The notes: generated by a model not told the origin, from the letters alone. 64,000 nucleotides of DNA from Notolepis coatsorum (GCA_963971535.1 OZ020594.1:113695474-113759473), one strand, 5' to 3'. Positions 24,793-36,781 are shown, numbered from the stretch's first letter. Translations and numbers: made by a program.

Positions 24793-25794
24793 CAGCGGAG
24801 ATCTGCCAGGGGTTCCGCGAGAGGCCTGATGGGAATGTTTCTTTAAGAATATAGAATGACTATTTAACTAAACAAATGGTCTGTCTAGGGCTTCATGTGT
24901 ATACAATAATTGCCTAAATCTAATAACATGGACTAAAAATGAAAACGATCAAAATGTCTTCACAAGTTTCGTAAAGTTATTATAGGAACTTTACCAACTT
25001 AACGTCCGCGGCAGGCGTCATTGCTTTTACCAAAAGGTTTTCCAACGCATTTCCACTGAGCAGTCGCATTCGTGTGACGTCACTCCGGGGTCCTATCTCC
25101 GTTACAGAGCTGGCTCGCGGCTCTGGTTCGTTATTTACAAGGGAATACAAAGCGGCTGTCGTGATAATCACTAAAGGCATTCAGTGCTAGATCTACTCAA
25201 ATGGATATATCGAGACACGTTACGGGAAGTTCATGAGGGGAGCAGACCAAGTGTGTGTATTAGCTGCTGTGTTATTCTCGAAGTCAACTTCCTGTCTTTT
25301 TAACTTTCTGTCAGCTTGGGGGGGGGGGACATGCACTTAGAATCACCAGTAGGGCTTTCGAAATAGGGATATGCCATGTTGGCCTCAATATTTTCAAAAC
25401 AAATTATATGAAAGGGTTATGAAATTAACAGGAATGTGATAAAATAGGTAATAAAGACGGAGCTCGACGCATACATTTGGTGGTAGAAATCCGTTTTTGT
25501 TTCCCCAATACCAAGATGGCGGCAGTCGTGTGACGTCATAGTGTCTTCGAGAATGACAGGGAGCCAGACAGAGGGCATGTGTCCAGTTTCATTTTGCTCA
25601 AACTCATTCAATCATGGATAGAAGGTCCGTTTGCTATACAGTGGTCATTGAGACAGCTGATGGGAGCAAGAGGAGGGGGCCTATTAAGAAACCAAATATG
25701 ATTTATGATTCTGGGGTTGTTAGAATCATAGGGGGGGGGGGGGGAGTTTATTTCGATGTATATTTGGTTTATAAACAACGTGAGATTATGACAA
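24793..25794. other. LTR-element interior, unassigned
   Basis: Short homopolymer G runs at about 25319 and 25732. No gene domain is visible. The frames at 25614-25811 and 24980-25180 are unsupported. Confidence 0.35.
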
Positions 25795-26060
25795 TCACAA
25801 TGATAATCTAAAAACGGTAAACATTGTAGACATCATTATCAATATCAGAATATTGTGCACACATATTTAAGTAGTGCATTCTCAGGTGGTATTTGAAAGA
25901 CACACTTTACTATTCAATTTACTTATGTTCAGTGGGCAGTTATTCCAATGATTGATGGCACGATAAACGACAGTCCTTTTTAAAGCATTTGATTTTGGAC
26001 GTGGTGACAGAATCTGTCCATCATCAGCTGACCTAGTAAAATAGGAATGAACCTGAGTGA
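25795..26060 (-). repeat. LINE 3' region fragment
   Basis: Near-identical to 34020-34225, with the word gcagttattccaatgattga. The 34-kb copy includes the outer end (gatccccattagctgccacc, inverted), typical of a LINE 3' end. Confidence 0.65.
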
Positions 26061-27299
26061 AAGGTTAGCCAAGTAAATCGATTAATTACATATAGAAAGA
26101 CAATTATTATTATTTAGTTCAAAGTTCCAAAGTTCACAATGACCTCAGCCCTTACCTAACATAATATGTACTGTGTTTTGCATTTACACGGGTCAAAGGT
26201 TTTTGGCATGGCATTCCCTAGACACGTCAGACCAATGGAGAGCTAGTTTGCATTAAGGCCAAGAGTTCCCAGAAGTTGCCAGCACAGAGCTGGTAAAACA
26301 ACCGGTGATGCTTTTCTCTTTGTATAGTGAAGACATGCTCTCTTTACTCACATTTCTTCTGAAACAGGAACACGGCGCTGCCTTCTTTAATCCATGTATA
26401 GGCTAGATGTCTTAATCCTTCAATATTTTTTGCTGTCATTTATGACATCAGCCAGCTGCCTAAAATAAAGTCCCCTCAACAGAAATGAAAAACATAAAGA
26501 GTCCTCTGAAATAAACAGTTTTTTGGTTGTTTCTGTTTTCCTGGGTTTTATTTATTTTTTGTTTTGTTTTGTTTAGCCATTGGATTATGAGCGAGACAAA
26601 ATATGGCAATTACAAGTAGCCAAACTAGCCATGGTGAAGGGCACACAAAGGAGGTGCACACTGTCAGTGCACCCACAGAGGACGTGCGCCCAGACAACAT
26701 ACAACCAGGTTATCGTTTTGTTTGTAGTGTATAGTGTTTGTTTGTTCTTTTGAAGGTATCGTTGGCATTTGCTTTGTATCACATGCAATTGGTGCATAAT
26801 TATGTGGTAAATAAACCCATTTGGGGTATTAGTGGAACAGACCTTGTGGACATTCATTCCTTTCACCAGACGGTATACAACAGTGGCCACAGACGCACAA
26901 CTATAGATTTTAGCCGGTAACAGCCTCCTCAAGGGCTTTATAGTTTTATTATTTTTGTCAAGACAAGTTGGCCCTTATACAAGTCAACAACTATTTTTGT
27001 TTTGTTTTATTTTTGTCTGTCAAAAGAAAATAAGCGTGTTAAAATGGAGGTATCAACAACCTGACTGAATGGTGTGGGTCAGATGTATGTACAGATAGAG
27101 ACAGGCATTATAATCCAACCCAATGTTAGATAGTTTCTTTAGAAGTAAATAGTGATCAACGCTGTCATCATATATCGACGTAATGTGTGAGTTTATCTTT
27201 AAGAGAAGCACACATTAGCCAGTCAAAACAATATGGTTATGAACTATGTTGATCCTTGCTATAAGGCCATAAGTCACAAGGTTATGGGATCCGTTCTGT
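26061..27299. other. LTR-element interior, unassigned
   Basis: No coding domain. At about 27175-27300 the sequence (cgtaatgtgtgagt, tctttaagag, aggccataagtcac) resembles the promoter part of the 617-bp LTR, so a diverged LTR scrap is possible. Confidence 0.35.
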
Positions 27300-27670
27300 T
27301 TTCCTTGTAGGGCAGCCATAATAGTAATTTCAGCCAATCCTCAATGTATTTACAAAGGAGTCCAGGGGACTGACCATCAATTTCAGTGTTACAATAAGTA
27401 TCGGGAAGAGCAAGATCATCTAAAAAATGATTCGTTAATAAAAGATTTAAAATTCCTCCTTAAAACTGTGGGGCAATGGTCACTTATGCCTAGGTAGAAA
27501 ACCCCACAAGCTGAGATCCTGTCATGTTTATTGAGAAGTGAAAAAACAATCAAATCAATAAGGGTAGACCTAGAGTAATTTTTAAGGTTTGGTCTGGTGG
27601 GCTCAGTAATGAACTGGGAAAGACTGAGGTTTACCACTGACTTCTTTGTCAATATTAAAATCATGTAGAT
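27300..27670 (-). pseudogene. LINE endonuclease C-terminal fragment
   Basis: Minus-strand frame with LSLSQFITEPTR, then STLIDLIVFS and GISDHCPTVL. This is the end of an apurinic/apyrimidinic-type endonuclease of L2/CR1-like LINEs, where SDH is a conserved catalytic motif. It lacks the N-terminal half and the RT. Embedded in the interior of the LTR element. Confidence 0.7.
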
Positions 27671-29806
27671 TTATTGTGGAGTCAGAATCAGATTTCTTCA
27701 ACCAGGACTCAGATATGACCAATATATATCTAATATAATGTATTGTCATTATGCAGTACAAGTACAGTAGGGCTCAATACACACGGTGATCGAAATGTGT
27801 TTGCCTTAGCAAAGGGCGATAGAAGGAGTGGTTCAGAGGCAGAATGTTTAGCACACTGCCAGCAATAGTGGGTTTTTATTTTTTGTCTTTTATTTTTTGT
27901 TTGTTTGGTTTGTCCAGTTCTATTCATATCTGATTTAGCGTAGTATGGAATTTTGCCATAACAATGACTGAATGGGGTGTATTTATGGAGTGGTAAAAAG
28001 AGATATCCAAAATCCCCTCTGTAATAGCCTTTGGCTCTAATATGTGGGCAAAATGGAGCTATAATTTTGAAAAAGGGCTTTATCCAAGGTTCAGATTTCT
28101 GTCCTGGAATTATATGCAAATTAGTGCATATTTAAGTAAATTAGGCCTCATGTGTATATTTGAACATACAATTGAATTGTGATAAAAAAAAAAAAAAGTA
28201 TTGTCTTAAATGTGAGTAGTCAACTGGGGAAGTTTCATTGTGATATATATATATAATATATATTAATTCACCTGCAGTGTCTCCTCTTTAAGTTCAGTTC
28301 AGTCTTACAGTGTGATTGAATGATCTTCGTCTAGCTTCAGAATACAGTTTTTCTTTTTTTATTTTAATTTTCTTTCTCTCTCTTTAATCTTGGAGAATTT
28401 ACCTGTTCAGTACTTGCATGTTTAGTAGCTGCTAGCGACGGCGATCATCTGATTTCATGTGACCTGCAGAGATCATTATGGCCTGTTTGCAGACGAGACT
28501 CTTAAAGACGTTGTTTTTGTTGTCATGACTTAGGGAATCTGCCTGATCGTTGGAGCTGATCGAGGTACTATAGAATGTCCTAACTTCAAGCCTGGAGTGG
28601 ACCCTTTCTACCGTTTTAGTGTGTGACTGTCTATAATGTGTGGTAACGGGCAAATATTTTTTAAGCGTGGTTGAGGAAAAAAGGGGAAGAAAGGGAGATT
28701 ACAGCCAGCCACTCATATCTCTCTTTTGTCTCTTCTCTCCCACGTACACCCCTCTCCTTTGTAGTTTCTCGGGGGGGGGGGGTCCTCCATCTCTGTGCCA
28801 AACCAATGCCCGCCGGCCCTACTGACCACTGCCCCAGTGAGAGGAAGCTGTTCCCGGAGAAGCATATGCCTACCAGCCTCAGCCTGCTCTGGCCTGCAGC
28901 TGGACACTACGACGCAGCTATGAGCTACATCAGACACTGCCCAACAGCTGACCACAGCTGGGCCAGCACTGGCCGAATCATTGGTCGAAGATAAAGAACT
29001 AAGAGACAGTTCAATCCTAACTGTCCAGGTGGTTGACGTAGGGGAGGCCTCACACACGGAAGGGCATCGAGGTCAGGGTCCAGACAAAGCAGCAAAATGT
29101 TATCCTCTACATCAAGACAGTTAGCCTGTTTTCAGTTTTCAGTTGTGAAAACGAACCAGGGGCAGTGAGAACAGACCATCGGCAACGACGAGGGAACCAT
29201 CGGACTGGGTCGGCCCGGGGGTGTTTGGTGCGAGGAGAGGGGGGACCTGCCTGAGATTCAACAACTGATTAAGAGGCAAGTCTGACCCACATCACATTAC
29301 ATTATCTCGGAAATATTAAGTAACAATGTACTGAACTTTGTTAAAGAATGGAGATGTTTGTTTGCAAATTGTAGTTTTGTTTTGTTTTGGCTATCTCCCG
29401 GCCTCTGTGAGATTGCAGTCACGTGTTCTTGCTGTAATCTGTTTTCGCTCTACTGAAAGAGTTTTGTGAGAATGTTTTTGTTTTGAATAAGGGGAATTAT
29501 TGTTCTGCAAGATACTCTCCTGGTTTTCTTTTGTGATTTCAATTTTTCAGCTTGGTGGTGGGAGAAGTATGGCCTTGACAAAACCAGAGCCTGGACACTG
29601 TGTTGTGAAATCCCGATCATCCAGACAGGGGTTTTGCTGGAGACCACCTGTTTACCTGTCATCCGTCATCATTCATTGATGTGTGGATTTCGTTCTCCCT
29701 CTATTGACTGTTTTTATATAATAAAAATAGTTTTTTGCTGAGTTTAATGATGATAATATTTTTTGTTGTCTTTATGAAGTGATAATGATTGTGATTAATA
29801 ATTATC
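27671..29806. other. 3' interior of second LTR element
   Basis: No pol or env domain is recognised. An A14 run lies at about 28183. A Pro/Ser-rich open frame at 28671-28994 carries no known motif. 28650-29290 is more GC-rich and may be original element sequence. Confidence 0.35.
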
Positions 29807-29819
29807 AAGAGGAGGGAAC
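29807..29819 (+). promoter_or_regulatory. Polypurine tract
   Basis: AAGAGGAGGGAAC, immediately 5' of the 3' LTR. Confidence 0.75.
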
Positions 29820-30686
29820 TGTCGTGGAATATATTATCATGTCATTATGGATCTGTGTTGTTTTATCATTTTACAGACTGTTACACTAGGATCGGCGTAA
29901 TGTGTGTGTGTCTCTTTAAAGGACACACAGAGTATTCTATTATAAAGGCCCAGACTATAGGTCACAGGATTGTGTTTCTTCAGAGCCATAACCCAAGGTT
30001 AGAGAATTCCCATTACACTGGTTAATGTGTGCATGTCTCTTTAACATCTTAGTCATAACAGAGTTGTTGTCTGTTTCTAGTTTCTGAGAAAACCATTCTG
30101 CTTACCTTAAGTCATCATATCTGATATATTGTTATGTCTGGCAACTGTGTATTTGACATGCACGTGGACTTGTCTCTGGGTCAGACCTGGGCCCTGTTTC
30201 ATGTACGTGGTTCAACTAAGTCGATCAACATGTCCATTATCCAGCTTCAGTTAACCCGATGTTCAAAGCCGGGATTTTCCTGTTTCACAAAGGAGGATTC
30301 AGTCTCGTTAACTCAAGCCAGACTTGAGAGTCAGGCTCAAGTCAGGCTAGATGCGCGCTCCCGTTTTAGGTGGAAAGCCAGCACGTATCGATGGCAGAGA
30401 CCCTGATTCTCAACGGCATTGATTGATTAATTGATTTAAGACTTTATTGACAGATTGCAATAGGCTCAATCGCCTCGCCGACAAGTTAAATGCGTTATCT
30501 ATAGGCTAATTCTAAGTCCCTCATTACCTCAATCAATCAGATTATATTTCTTTAAACTTGCCTGCTGGATTGAATAATCAAATGAGATCTTGCTAGCGAA
30601 AATAACTAGTTAACTGTTATACAGAATTACGAGACGGCTTTCTTGCCCATTGATTGATGTATAGTCAATATTTAACTTATCTCCAA

Positions 30687-30745
30687 TGTGGTCCAACGGG
30701 TTGTTCTTTTGACTTCCACACGGACGACCCGGGTTCAAGACCGGG
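30687..30745 (+). repeat. tRNA-like segment (A and B boxes)
   Basis: TGGTCCAACGGGTT (30689-30702) resembles an A box and GGGTTCAAGACC (30731-30742) a B box. The T-arm can pair CCCGG/CCGGG. No matching acceptor stem, so this is a tRNA-derived relic and not a gene. Confidence 0.5.
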
Positions 30746-30895
30746 GTCCTTCTTTTTGCAATATAGGAATAATTCAATTTGGTGCACGTTGAGAGCTATA
30801 TAAAGAATGACATCCTCAATGCATGTAGATTTATAATATTTTAACTTAAAACCAGGCTACTTTGGCGTATAATCATTAATATTATATTCCAAAAA

Positions 30896-30976
30896 ATCAT
30901 ATTGGAAACACGGGGATTTGAACCCGGGTCGGTGGATTGGGAGGCTTGAGCACTACCGCTGGGCCACTGGGCCAGA
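30896..30976 (-). repeat. tRNA-like segment, Gly(CCC)-like
   Basis: Minus strand TGGCCCAGCGGTAGTGCT (A box), a CCTCCCAAT anticodon-like loop and GGGTTCAAATCCCC (B box and T-arm). The acceptor stem does not close well. It faces the other tRNA-like segment, so the pair is convergent. Confidence 0.55.
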
Positions 30977-31828
30977 TGGGATAAATTCATTGTTTATACA
31001 TTAATGAACGAGAGACCCGTGTTTAGAATATCCTTTGTTTTGAATGAAGTTTATCTCTTTATCCTCATTCATTAATGTGACGTCAACGGCTCATTCAATT
31101 TCTCAAATCCGTCAAACAGCGCATCTCATCAGACATCTTAATCCCAGTTACAATTAAAATAACCACATCATGTGTACATCGCACGAGCGAGCGCCACCGT
31201 CGCCACGGTATATATAACGTGCATTATTTAGGACAAAGTGAATTTAATATCAGCATTTTGGGTCTATTTTACATTTCAAAAGCCCCCTCTGGAAGAATGG
31301 AGCACAAAAACGTAATTCAGAATGGTATAATGCAGATCGTAGACTGTGGGAATAGTTTCAGGAAACGGGCTGTCACTTCTTTGCGGGGGCGTGGCGATAG
31401 TTCAGGCTAACTTGAACTTGAACTCTGCTTTCGACCAGGCTCAAACTTTTGGATATGTTGTCATGGTGATTTGGAAAATCCAGGTACATGAAATCGGAAA
31501 GTCAGGCTAACCCAGTTATCCAGCTAAAGTTATCCGGCTAACTCGGTTATCCCGGTACATGAAACGGGGCCCTGGGCCAGACCAAGTGTTAACGGACTTG
31601 TTTTCTGACTCACGGCCTGCCCTTTCGACGTGGCCACGTGGAAATTACCTTTCTATATTATTTGTAAATCACCTTTCTATTATTATCTGTTAATCACTTT
31701 TCTATTATTATCTGTTAATCACTTTTCTATTATTATTTGTTAAATAAACCTTATTATTATCAAACGTGACTCAGAATGATTTGTAAACGGCTCATCGTTT
31801 AAATCCTTGAGAATTCCCATTACAGTAT

Positions 31829-32097
31829 CAAACTACAAGGATTACATTACTACACAGGCGTAAAATCATTCATTCGCCAATTTCACTTTACAAAGTTTAT
31901 TGTTTATTGTTTATTGTTATTTGCACTTACAAACATACATTCTGGAATAAAATAAGTAAAAGAACAGTTAAAAATGTGCAGGAAAGGTAAAAAAAAAAAA
32001 CCAAGGGCTTATAAGCGACCTCCCCCCACATTATGCACGAACACACATGCGCATATCCCTCTCTCATACACACAGATACATACAATACAGCATTATA
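31829..32097 (-). repeat. LINE-tail-like spacer
   Basis: A (TTTATTG)n-type motif at about 31898-31918 looks like a reversed LINE tail. The rest is unassigned. Confidence 0.35.
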
Positions 32098-32760
32098 CAA
32101 CTATTGTCACAAGGAAAGAGGAAATTACATACCGGTACCTAGGCTCCATCCTAGAGGCAAATCGTTCCTGTGACAAAATGGCATCCAATGTAATGAAAAA
32201 AGTCAACCAACAAACTAGATTCTTGTACCGGATCTCCTCTCTGGTAAACAAGAATACCCTGAAGACTCTGGCAGGAGCACTCATTCAAGGGTACTACGAC
32301 TATGCTTGCACCTCAAAGGCGCTAAAAACAAGATTACAAACATCACAAAACAAACTGGTCAGACTACTGCTTGACCTTACTCCTAGAACCCACCTCACCG
32401 CCTGCCCACTTTGACTACCTAGGATGGCTTAGAGTAGACGACAGAGTACAGCAACTTGCAATGGGCCTGGTCTACAAGATACACTACACGACTAAGGTAC
32501 CCATGTACATGTCAAAATACTTCCCAAAGGTCAGTGAATACCACGACCACAACACCAGAGGGAGCTCCACAAATCATGTTAAACACAGATTCGGCTCAAA
32601 CAAGGGACTAAACACGTTTAGCAATTATGCCACATCAATGTGGAACGCCCTACCCAAAGCTGTAAAGGAATGTGAATCACTACCCACTTTCAAAACCACT
32701 CTCAAAGAGCACCTACGGGAGACTACAATTCGAAAACTGGCCCCTGTAAATGTCCTAACC
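32098..32760 (+). pseudogene. LINE ORF C-terminal third, frameshifted
   Basis: The first frame has KMASNVMKKVNQQTRFLYR, then LIQGYYDYACTS and LVRLLLDLTPRTHLT. After one frame change near 32398 the second frame has LGWLRVDDRVQQLAMGLV, then MWNALPKAVKECESL. It corresponds to residues ~590-804 of the intact copy. WYQS after YACTS is deleted. Confidence 0.85.
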
Positions 32761-33254
32761 CAACCCCCTCCAATGTACAGTAAATGTCCTATTAAACCCA
32801 ATAATACACGAGACCCTCTTCTTGGGAATTAAGGTTTCGTCGATATTCCAATGTACAGTACCCCCCCCCCCCCCCCCCCGCCTACCCAACCCCCCCACCC
32901 CACCCACCCAACTGCCTCCAATGTACAGTTTATCCCCCCAACCCCACCTACCCAACCCCCCCCCCCCCATCCACCCACCCAACCTCCTCCAATGTACAGT
33001 TTCTACGTCAAATGTATATACTTGTATCACAAACAGTACTGTATTTGTAAATCTGGTATGTCATAAATGTATAGATGTAGCAGTACTGTCAGTCTATCTG
33101 TATGTCATGTATGTCATATATGTTATGATGAATTGAAAATGGGGGACCCTGATGTAAACAAGACGAAAGTCTTTCTCTGGTCTGCATCCCCTTAACAATT
33201 GTGTGTATTGAGCCGTACTGTATTGTACCCATTCTGCAATCTGTTAATAAACTT

Positions 33255-33336
<82 letters not shown>
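32098..33336 (+). mobile_element. L2-like LINE, 5'-truncated copy
   Basis: Begins inside the RT-thumb region and runs through the C-terminus, a C-homopolymer-rich 3' UTR and a (TCAA)n tail of about 80 bp (33258-33336). Compared with 883-3297 the coding part is closely related. A frameshift near 32398 separates two frames. Confidence 0.9.
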
Positions 33337-33892
33337 GAGTGGGTGAGTGAGTGTACTGCCCTCTGCTGGATAAGAAAAGTATATCATGTAAGGAGCGACG
33401 TTGAGGTTATACATGGTGACATTCTGCCCTCTAGTGGTAAATGTGCAGAACACATCTGGAGGGTCAGGGCGTCAACATTGAATGCTGCTAGTTTAATGGC
33501 GGAACTAATGGTTGCAGCCCACAGTGTCCGGGGACGTTTTATGCCGACGCACGCAAGTCTAAATCTCCGCGGATTTAAGAGATTTTCACTTCTTCTTGTA
33601 AAGAGAGAGTTTCACTTCTTCTTGTAAACAGTTCATAAGGTCAATAGAATAGAATACAATGATCTTTATTGTCATTGTTACAAGGTCAAGAAGATGATAC
33701 AGTCCCCCTCTCTTATTGCATGCAGCCAATAAGGTACGTTTTGGTGTTGTGGTTGTTAGCTATGTGTAGGCCCAAGCCATGGAGCTAAAGTGCTGCTAAC
33801 TCAATGTTTACTAAAGAAATCCCACCAGTACTATAAAGAACGTGTTGCTGACTGTCATCATCGCATAAGAGGGAATTACACTAGGGCTTCAT
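33337..33892. other. Spacer with LINE-tail motif
   Basis: A (TAGAA)n motif followed by tgatctttattgtcattg at about 33645-33675 looks like a LINE 3' end of another family. No gene is supported. Confidence 0.35.
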
Positions 33893-34227
33893 AGTCTTTG
33901 GTTTATTGTTTATTGTTTAAAATGATCCCCATTAGCTGCCACCTAAGTGGCGAGCTAGTCTTCCTGGGGTCCACACAGAAAGACAACACAAACGTAACAA
34001 TACATGAGATGCATATGACAATCACAATTCACTTAATTAACAATGATAATCTAAAAACAGTAAAACACTGTAGACATCTTTATCAACATCAGAATATTTT
34101 GCTCACATATTTAAGTAGTGCATTCTCAGGTGGTATTTGAAAGACACTTTGCTATTCAATTTACTTATGTTCAGTGGGCAGTTATTCCAATGATTGATGG
34201 CACGATAAACAACAGTCCTCTTTAAAT
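33893..34227 (-). repeat. LINE 3' end fragment
   Basis: Minus strand ends ...ctggggtcca... with gctaatggggatcatttt, then (AAACAAT)n, a known kind of fish LINE 3' end. It shares 34020-34225 with 25795-26000. Confidence 0.65.
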
Positions 34228-35456
34228 GAATGAATGAAAACTTTATTTAACAGATTGCAGAATGGGTACAATACAGTACGGCTCAATACACACAATTGTT
34301 AAGGGGATGCAGACCAGAGAAAGACGTTTGTCTTGTTTACATCAGGGTCCCCCATTTTCAATTCATATTGACATTTATGACATACACAACATACATGACA
34401 TGTATGGCATAGGGACATACAGGTATTTAGTACTGATACATTTGTGACATAAACGCTATTCAAATATACAGTACTGTTACCCATAGATCCTGACAGAGTA
34501 TATACATATGATGGGGAGGGGACTGTACATTAGGAGGGGGTGGGTGGGTGGGAGAGAAATATACATACGGTGGGGAGGAGACTGTACATTTGCAGGGGGT
34601 GGGTGGGAGAGAAATATACATACGGCGGGGAGAGAATATATACATGCGGTGGGGAGGAGGCTGTCTATTAGGAGGGGGTGGGGGGTTCGGACATTTACGG
34701 TGGCCAGTTTCGAATTGCAGCCTCCCGTAGGTGCTCTTTAAGAGCGGTTTTGAATGTGGGTAGGGATTCACATTCCTTTACAGCCTTGGGTAGGGCGTTC
34801 CACATTGATGATGTGGCATAATTGCGAAATGTGTTTAGTCCCTTGTTTGAGTCGAATCTGGGTTTAACATGATTTGTTGAGCTTCCTCTGGTGTTGTGGT
34901 CGTGGTATTCACTGACCTTTGGGAAGTATTTTGACATGTACATGGGTACCTTAGTCGTATAGTGTATCTTGTAGACCAGGCCCATTGCAAGTTGCTGTAC
35001 TCTGTCGTCTACTCTAAGCCATCCTAGGTTGTCAAAGTGGGCAGGGGTGAGGTGTGTTGTAGGGGTAAGGTCAAGTAGTAGTCTGACAAGTTTGTTTTGT
35101 GATGTTTGTAATCTTGTTTTAGCGCCTTTGAGGTGCTTTGGTACCATGAGGTGCAAGCATAGTCGTAGTACCCTTGAATGAGTGCTCCTGCCAGAGTCTT
35201 CAGGGTATTCTTGTTTACCAGAGAGGAGATCCGGTACAAGAATCTAGTTCGTTGGTTGACTTTTTTTATTTCATTGGATGCCATTTTGTCACAGGAAAGA
35301 TTTGCCTCTAGGATGGAACCCAGGTAGGTAATTTCATCTTTCCTTGTGACAATATTGTCACCCACTGTAACTGAGAAGCCGTCGGTCTTGCTGAGTTTGT
35401 TATTTGAACCGAAGAGAATGGACTCTGTTTTGCCCAGGTGTAATGATAGTTTATCA
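34228..35456 (-). mobile_element. L2-like LINE, part 1 (3' side)
   Basis: Tail TGAATGAATGAAAAC at 34228, a G-rich (minus-strand C-rich) UTR, then coding sequence from about 34695. The LINE continues at 36465 beyond a hAT MITE whose target duplication lies in codons of the RT region. Confidence 0.9.
34695..35456 (-). pseudogene. LINE ORF C-terminal part, frameshifted
   Basis: Two minus-strand frames cover KLSLHLGKTESILFGSNNK to TLAGALIQGYYDYACTSWY, then LGWLRVDDRVQQLAMGLV to LREAAIRNWPP. One frame change occurs near 35050-35130. An extra codon (SSM for TM) is present near 34808. Otherwise very close to the intact copy. Confidence 0.85.
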
Positions 35457-35464
35457 GCAAGCCA

Positions 35465-36456
35465 TAGGCCTGCCACGATAACACATTTTGCTGGGCGATT
35501 AATTGCCCCCGAAAATATCGCGATAAGCGATATTATTGCGAACGGTTAGAGAATTTTTTTTTGAGAAATTTATTTCCCAAAACTTTTATTTTGAAGCCCA
35601 CCGCTCCGTCTTTTCCGGTGTTTTAGACTTTTATTTTGAAGCCCACCGACCGGACCGGAAGTATTGTTGTGATTATCCTAGCAGAACCTATGAGCCGACA
35701 ACTTGTCTCGTCCGGTTCTGTGTTTTTGAGCTAATGATAAAACAAATGTTGAGATTGTTGGTGAACAACTAACTTTAGGTTAGTTTTAACGTTAGCTACT
35801 AACGTTAGATGCAGCTACTACAGGCAATCAACGATGAGGAGGAAGCGTCAAAGCAGTATATAATAGAATAGCTGTGGTGCGTAGCACTGCAGCACGACTC
35901 GAAACTACCTACTACGTTATAATAAATGAATTCATGTTTAACTTGTCCCCGTGTCCAGTCCTTTGACCAGCCCCACCCGTTCATTGTAAACAATGATGCA
36001 TGTAATTGTATTAACGTTATTCTGTGTTGTAGCTATGCTATACGTTGTATTTCGTTTGTTAGCTATTTAGCTAATGTTGTTAGCATTGAATGAGAATCAA
36101 CACTCGATCTTTCATCTTTATTTAGCAGTCCAGTTTCTCCGGGCAGTAGCGAGTAACTACTTGGGTCTAAAAATAGCTAACGTTACACTATAAATAACGC
36201 TACTTGGTTAAAAGGAGCAACACTATTGAGAAATGTAGTTAAGCTATGTGGCGTTGCCCCACGGAGCTCCTGTGCTGTGCTCTGTAGTAAAGCCAGCGGC
36301 CCGCCTCCCAACACGGACAGTGACTGACAAGGGGCACTGGTTCCGCCTCATTAAAACAAACGCGCAAATAGCAATTAATCGCGCCCGTCAAAATCATTGC
36401 ATTCATTTTAATTATCGCGGCAATTAATCGATGTATTGCTTATCGCGGCAGGCCTA
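35465..36456 (-). mobile_element. hAT MITE, TAGGCCTGCC family, 992 bp
   Basis: Termini TAGGCCTGCCACGATAA and TTATCGCGGCAGGCCTA. Duplication GCAAGCCA (35457-35464) and GCGAGCCA (36457-36464), one mismatch. The uninterrupted target can be read in the LINE at 883-3297 (tatggctcgctgat, inverted). Nearly the same element lies inverted at 36790-37570. No transposase. Confidence 0.95.
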
Positions 36457-36464
36457 GCGAGCCA

Positions 36465-36695
36465 TATGCAGATTTTGCCTAGTTCCGAGCTGAGGGGTTT
36501 TCAACCTGCAACTTGTTCTTGTCAGAGACCAGCAGGGCTGAGTCGTCCGCAAACAGGAACAAGTTGCAGTCACAAGCTGACGACATGTCATTTGCATAAA
36601 TTAGGAACAGTAGCGGTCCTAGTATGCTTCCTTGTGGAACACCACAGCTCACAGGGAGGGGGGGGGGGGGGGGGGTGAGATAGGGTACCGTTTAC
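36465..36695 (-). mobile_element. L2-like LINE, part 2 (RT catalytic region)
   Basis: Minus strand encodes SCGVPQGSILGPLLFLIYAN and NLFLFADDSALLVSDKN, the RT B and C boxes. It ends at a G-run expansion (36656-36675) and at 36695, where a hAT terminus follows. Confidence 0.85.
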
Positions 36696-36781
36696 TAGGG
36701 GTGGACGGTATGGTCAAAAATGTATATCACGGTATAATTTTAAGCATAGACGGTAACGGTATATATCACGGTATATTCATT
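36696..36781 (+). repeat. Terminus of another hAT element
   Basis: TAGGGGTGGACGGTATGG followed by tatatcacggtata repeats is a common hAT end. The opposite end was not found with certainty. Confidence 0.5.

Larger units (their letters stand above)
30194..31570. mobile_element. Non-autonomous TIR element in 3' LTR
   Basis: The ends form an imperfect inverted repeat: (GGGCC)CTGTTTCATGTAC and GTACATGAAACGGGGC. CCTGGGCC is found on both sides (30186-30193, 31571-31578) and once in the empty 5' LTR, which fits an 8-bp duplication. An alternative reading puts the GGGCCC inside the TIR with almost no duplication, so superfamily (hAT versus PIF/Harbinger-like) is unresolved. No transposase. Contains two tRNA-like segments. 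Confidence 0.8.
20620..31824 (+). mobile_element. Second LTR element, gag remnant, no pol
   Basis: LTRs start TGTCGTGG and end CCATTACA. GTAT is duplicated at 20616-20619 and 31825-31828. Directly inside are a PBS-like TTGGCGACGAG and, before the 3' LTR, the purine tract AAGAGGAGGGAAC (29807-29819). The interior holds a broken gag-like frame with one CCHC knuckle near the 5' end and no recognisable protease, RT or integrase. Much of the rest is nested insertions. The 3' LTR is split by a TIR element. The poly(A) region AATAAACCTTATTATTATC is similar to that of the zinc-finger LTR element, so the two may be distantly related. Confidence 0.85.
29820..31824 (+). repeat. 3' LTR of second LTR element, interrupted
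   Basis: Matches 20620-21236 almost base for base at 29820-30193 and 31571-31824. The middle is occupied by a 1.4-kb TIR element. A 3-4 base difference (ttgttttatc versus ttgtatc) and a few substitutions separate the LTRs. Confidence 0.9.

Noticed and set aside
28671-28994. Env-like or other protein in the second LTR element
   Set aside because: Pro/Ser-rich frame with no signal peptide, transmembrane or cleavage motif that I could recognise. Left unassigned.
30687-30976. Functional tRNA genes
   Set aside because: A and B boxes and T-arms are recognisable but acceptor stems do not pair, and both lie in a transposon, so they are relics or SINE heads.
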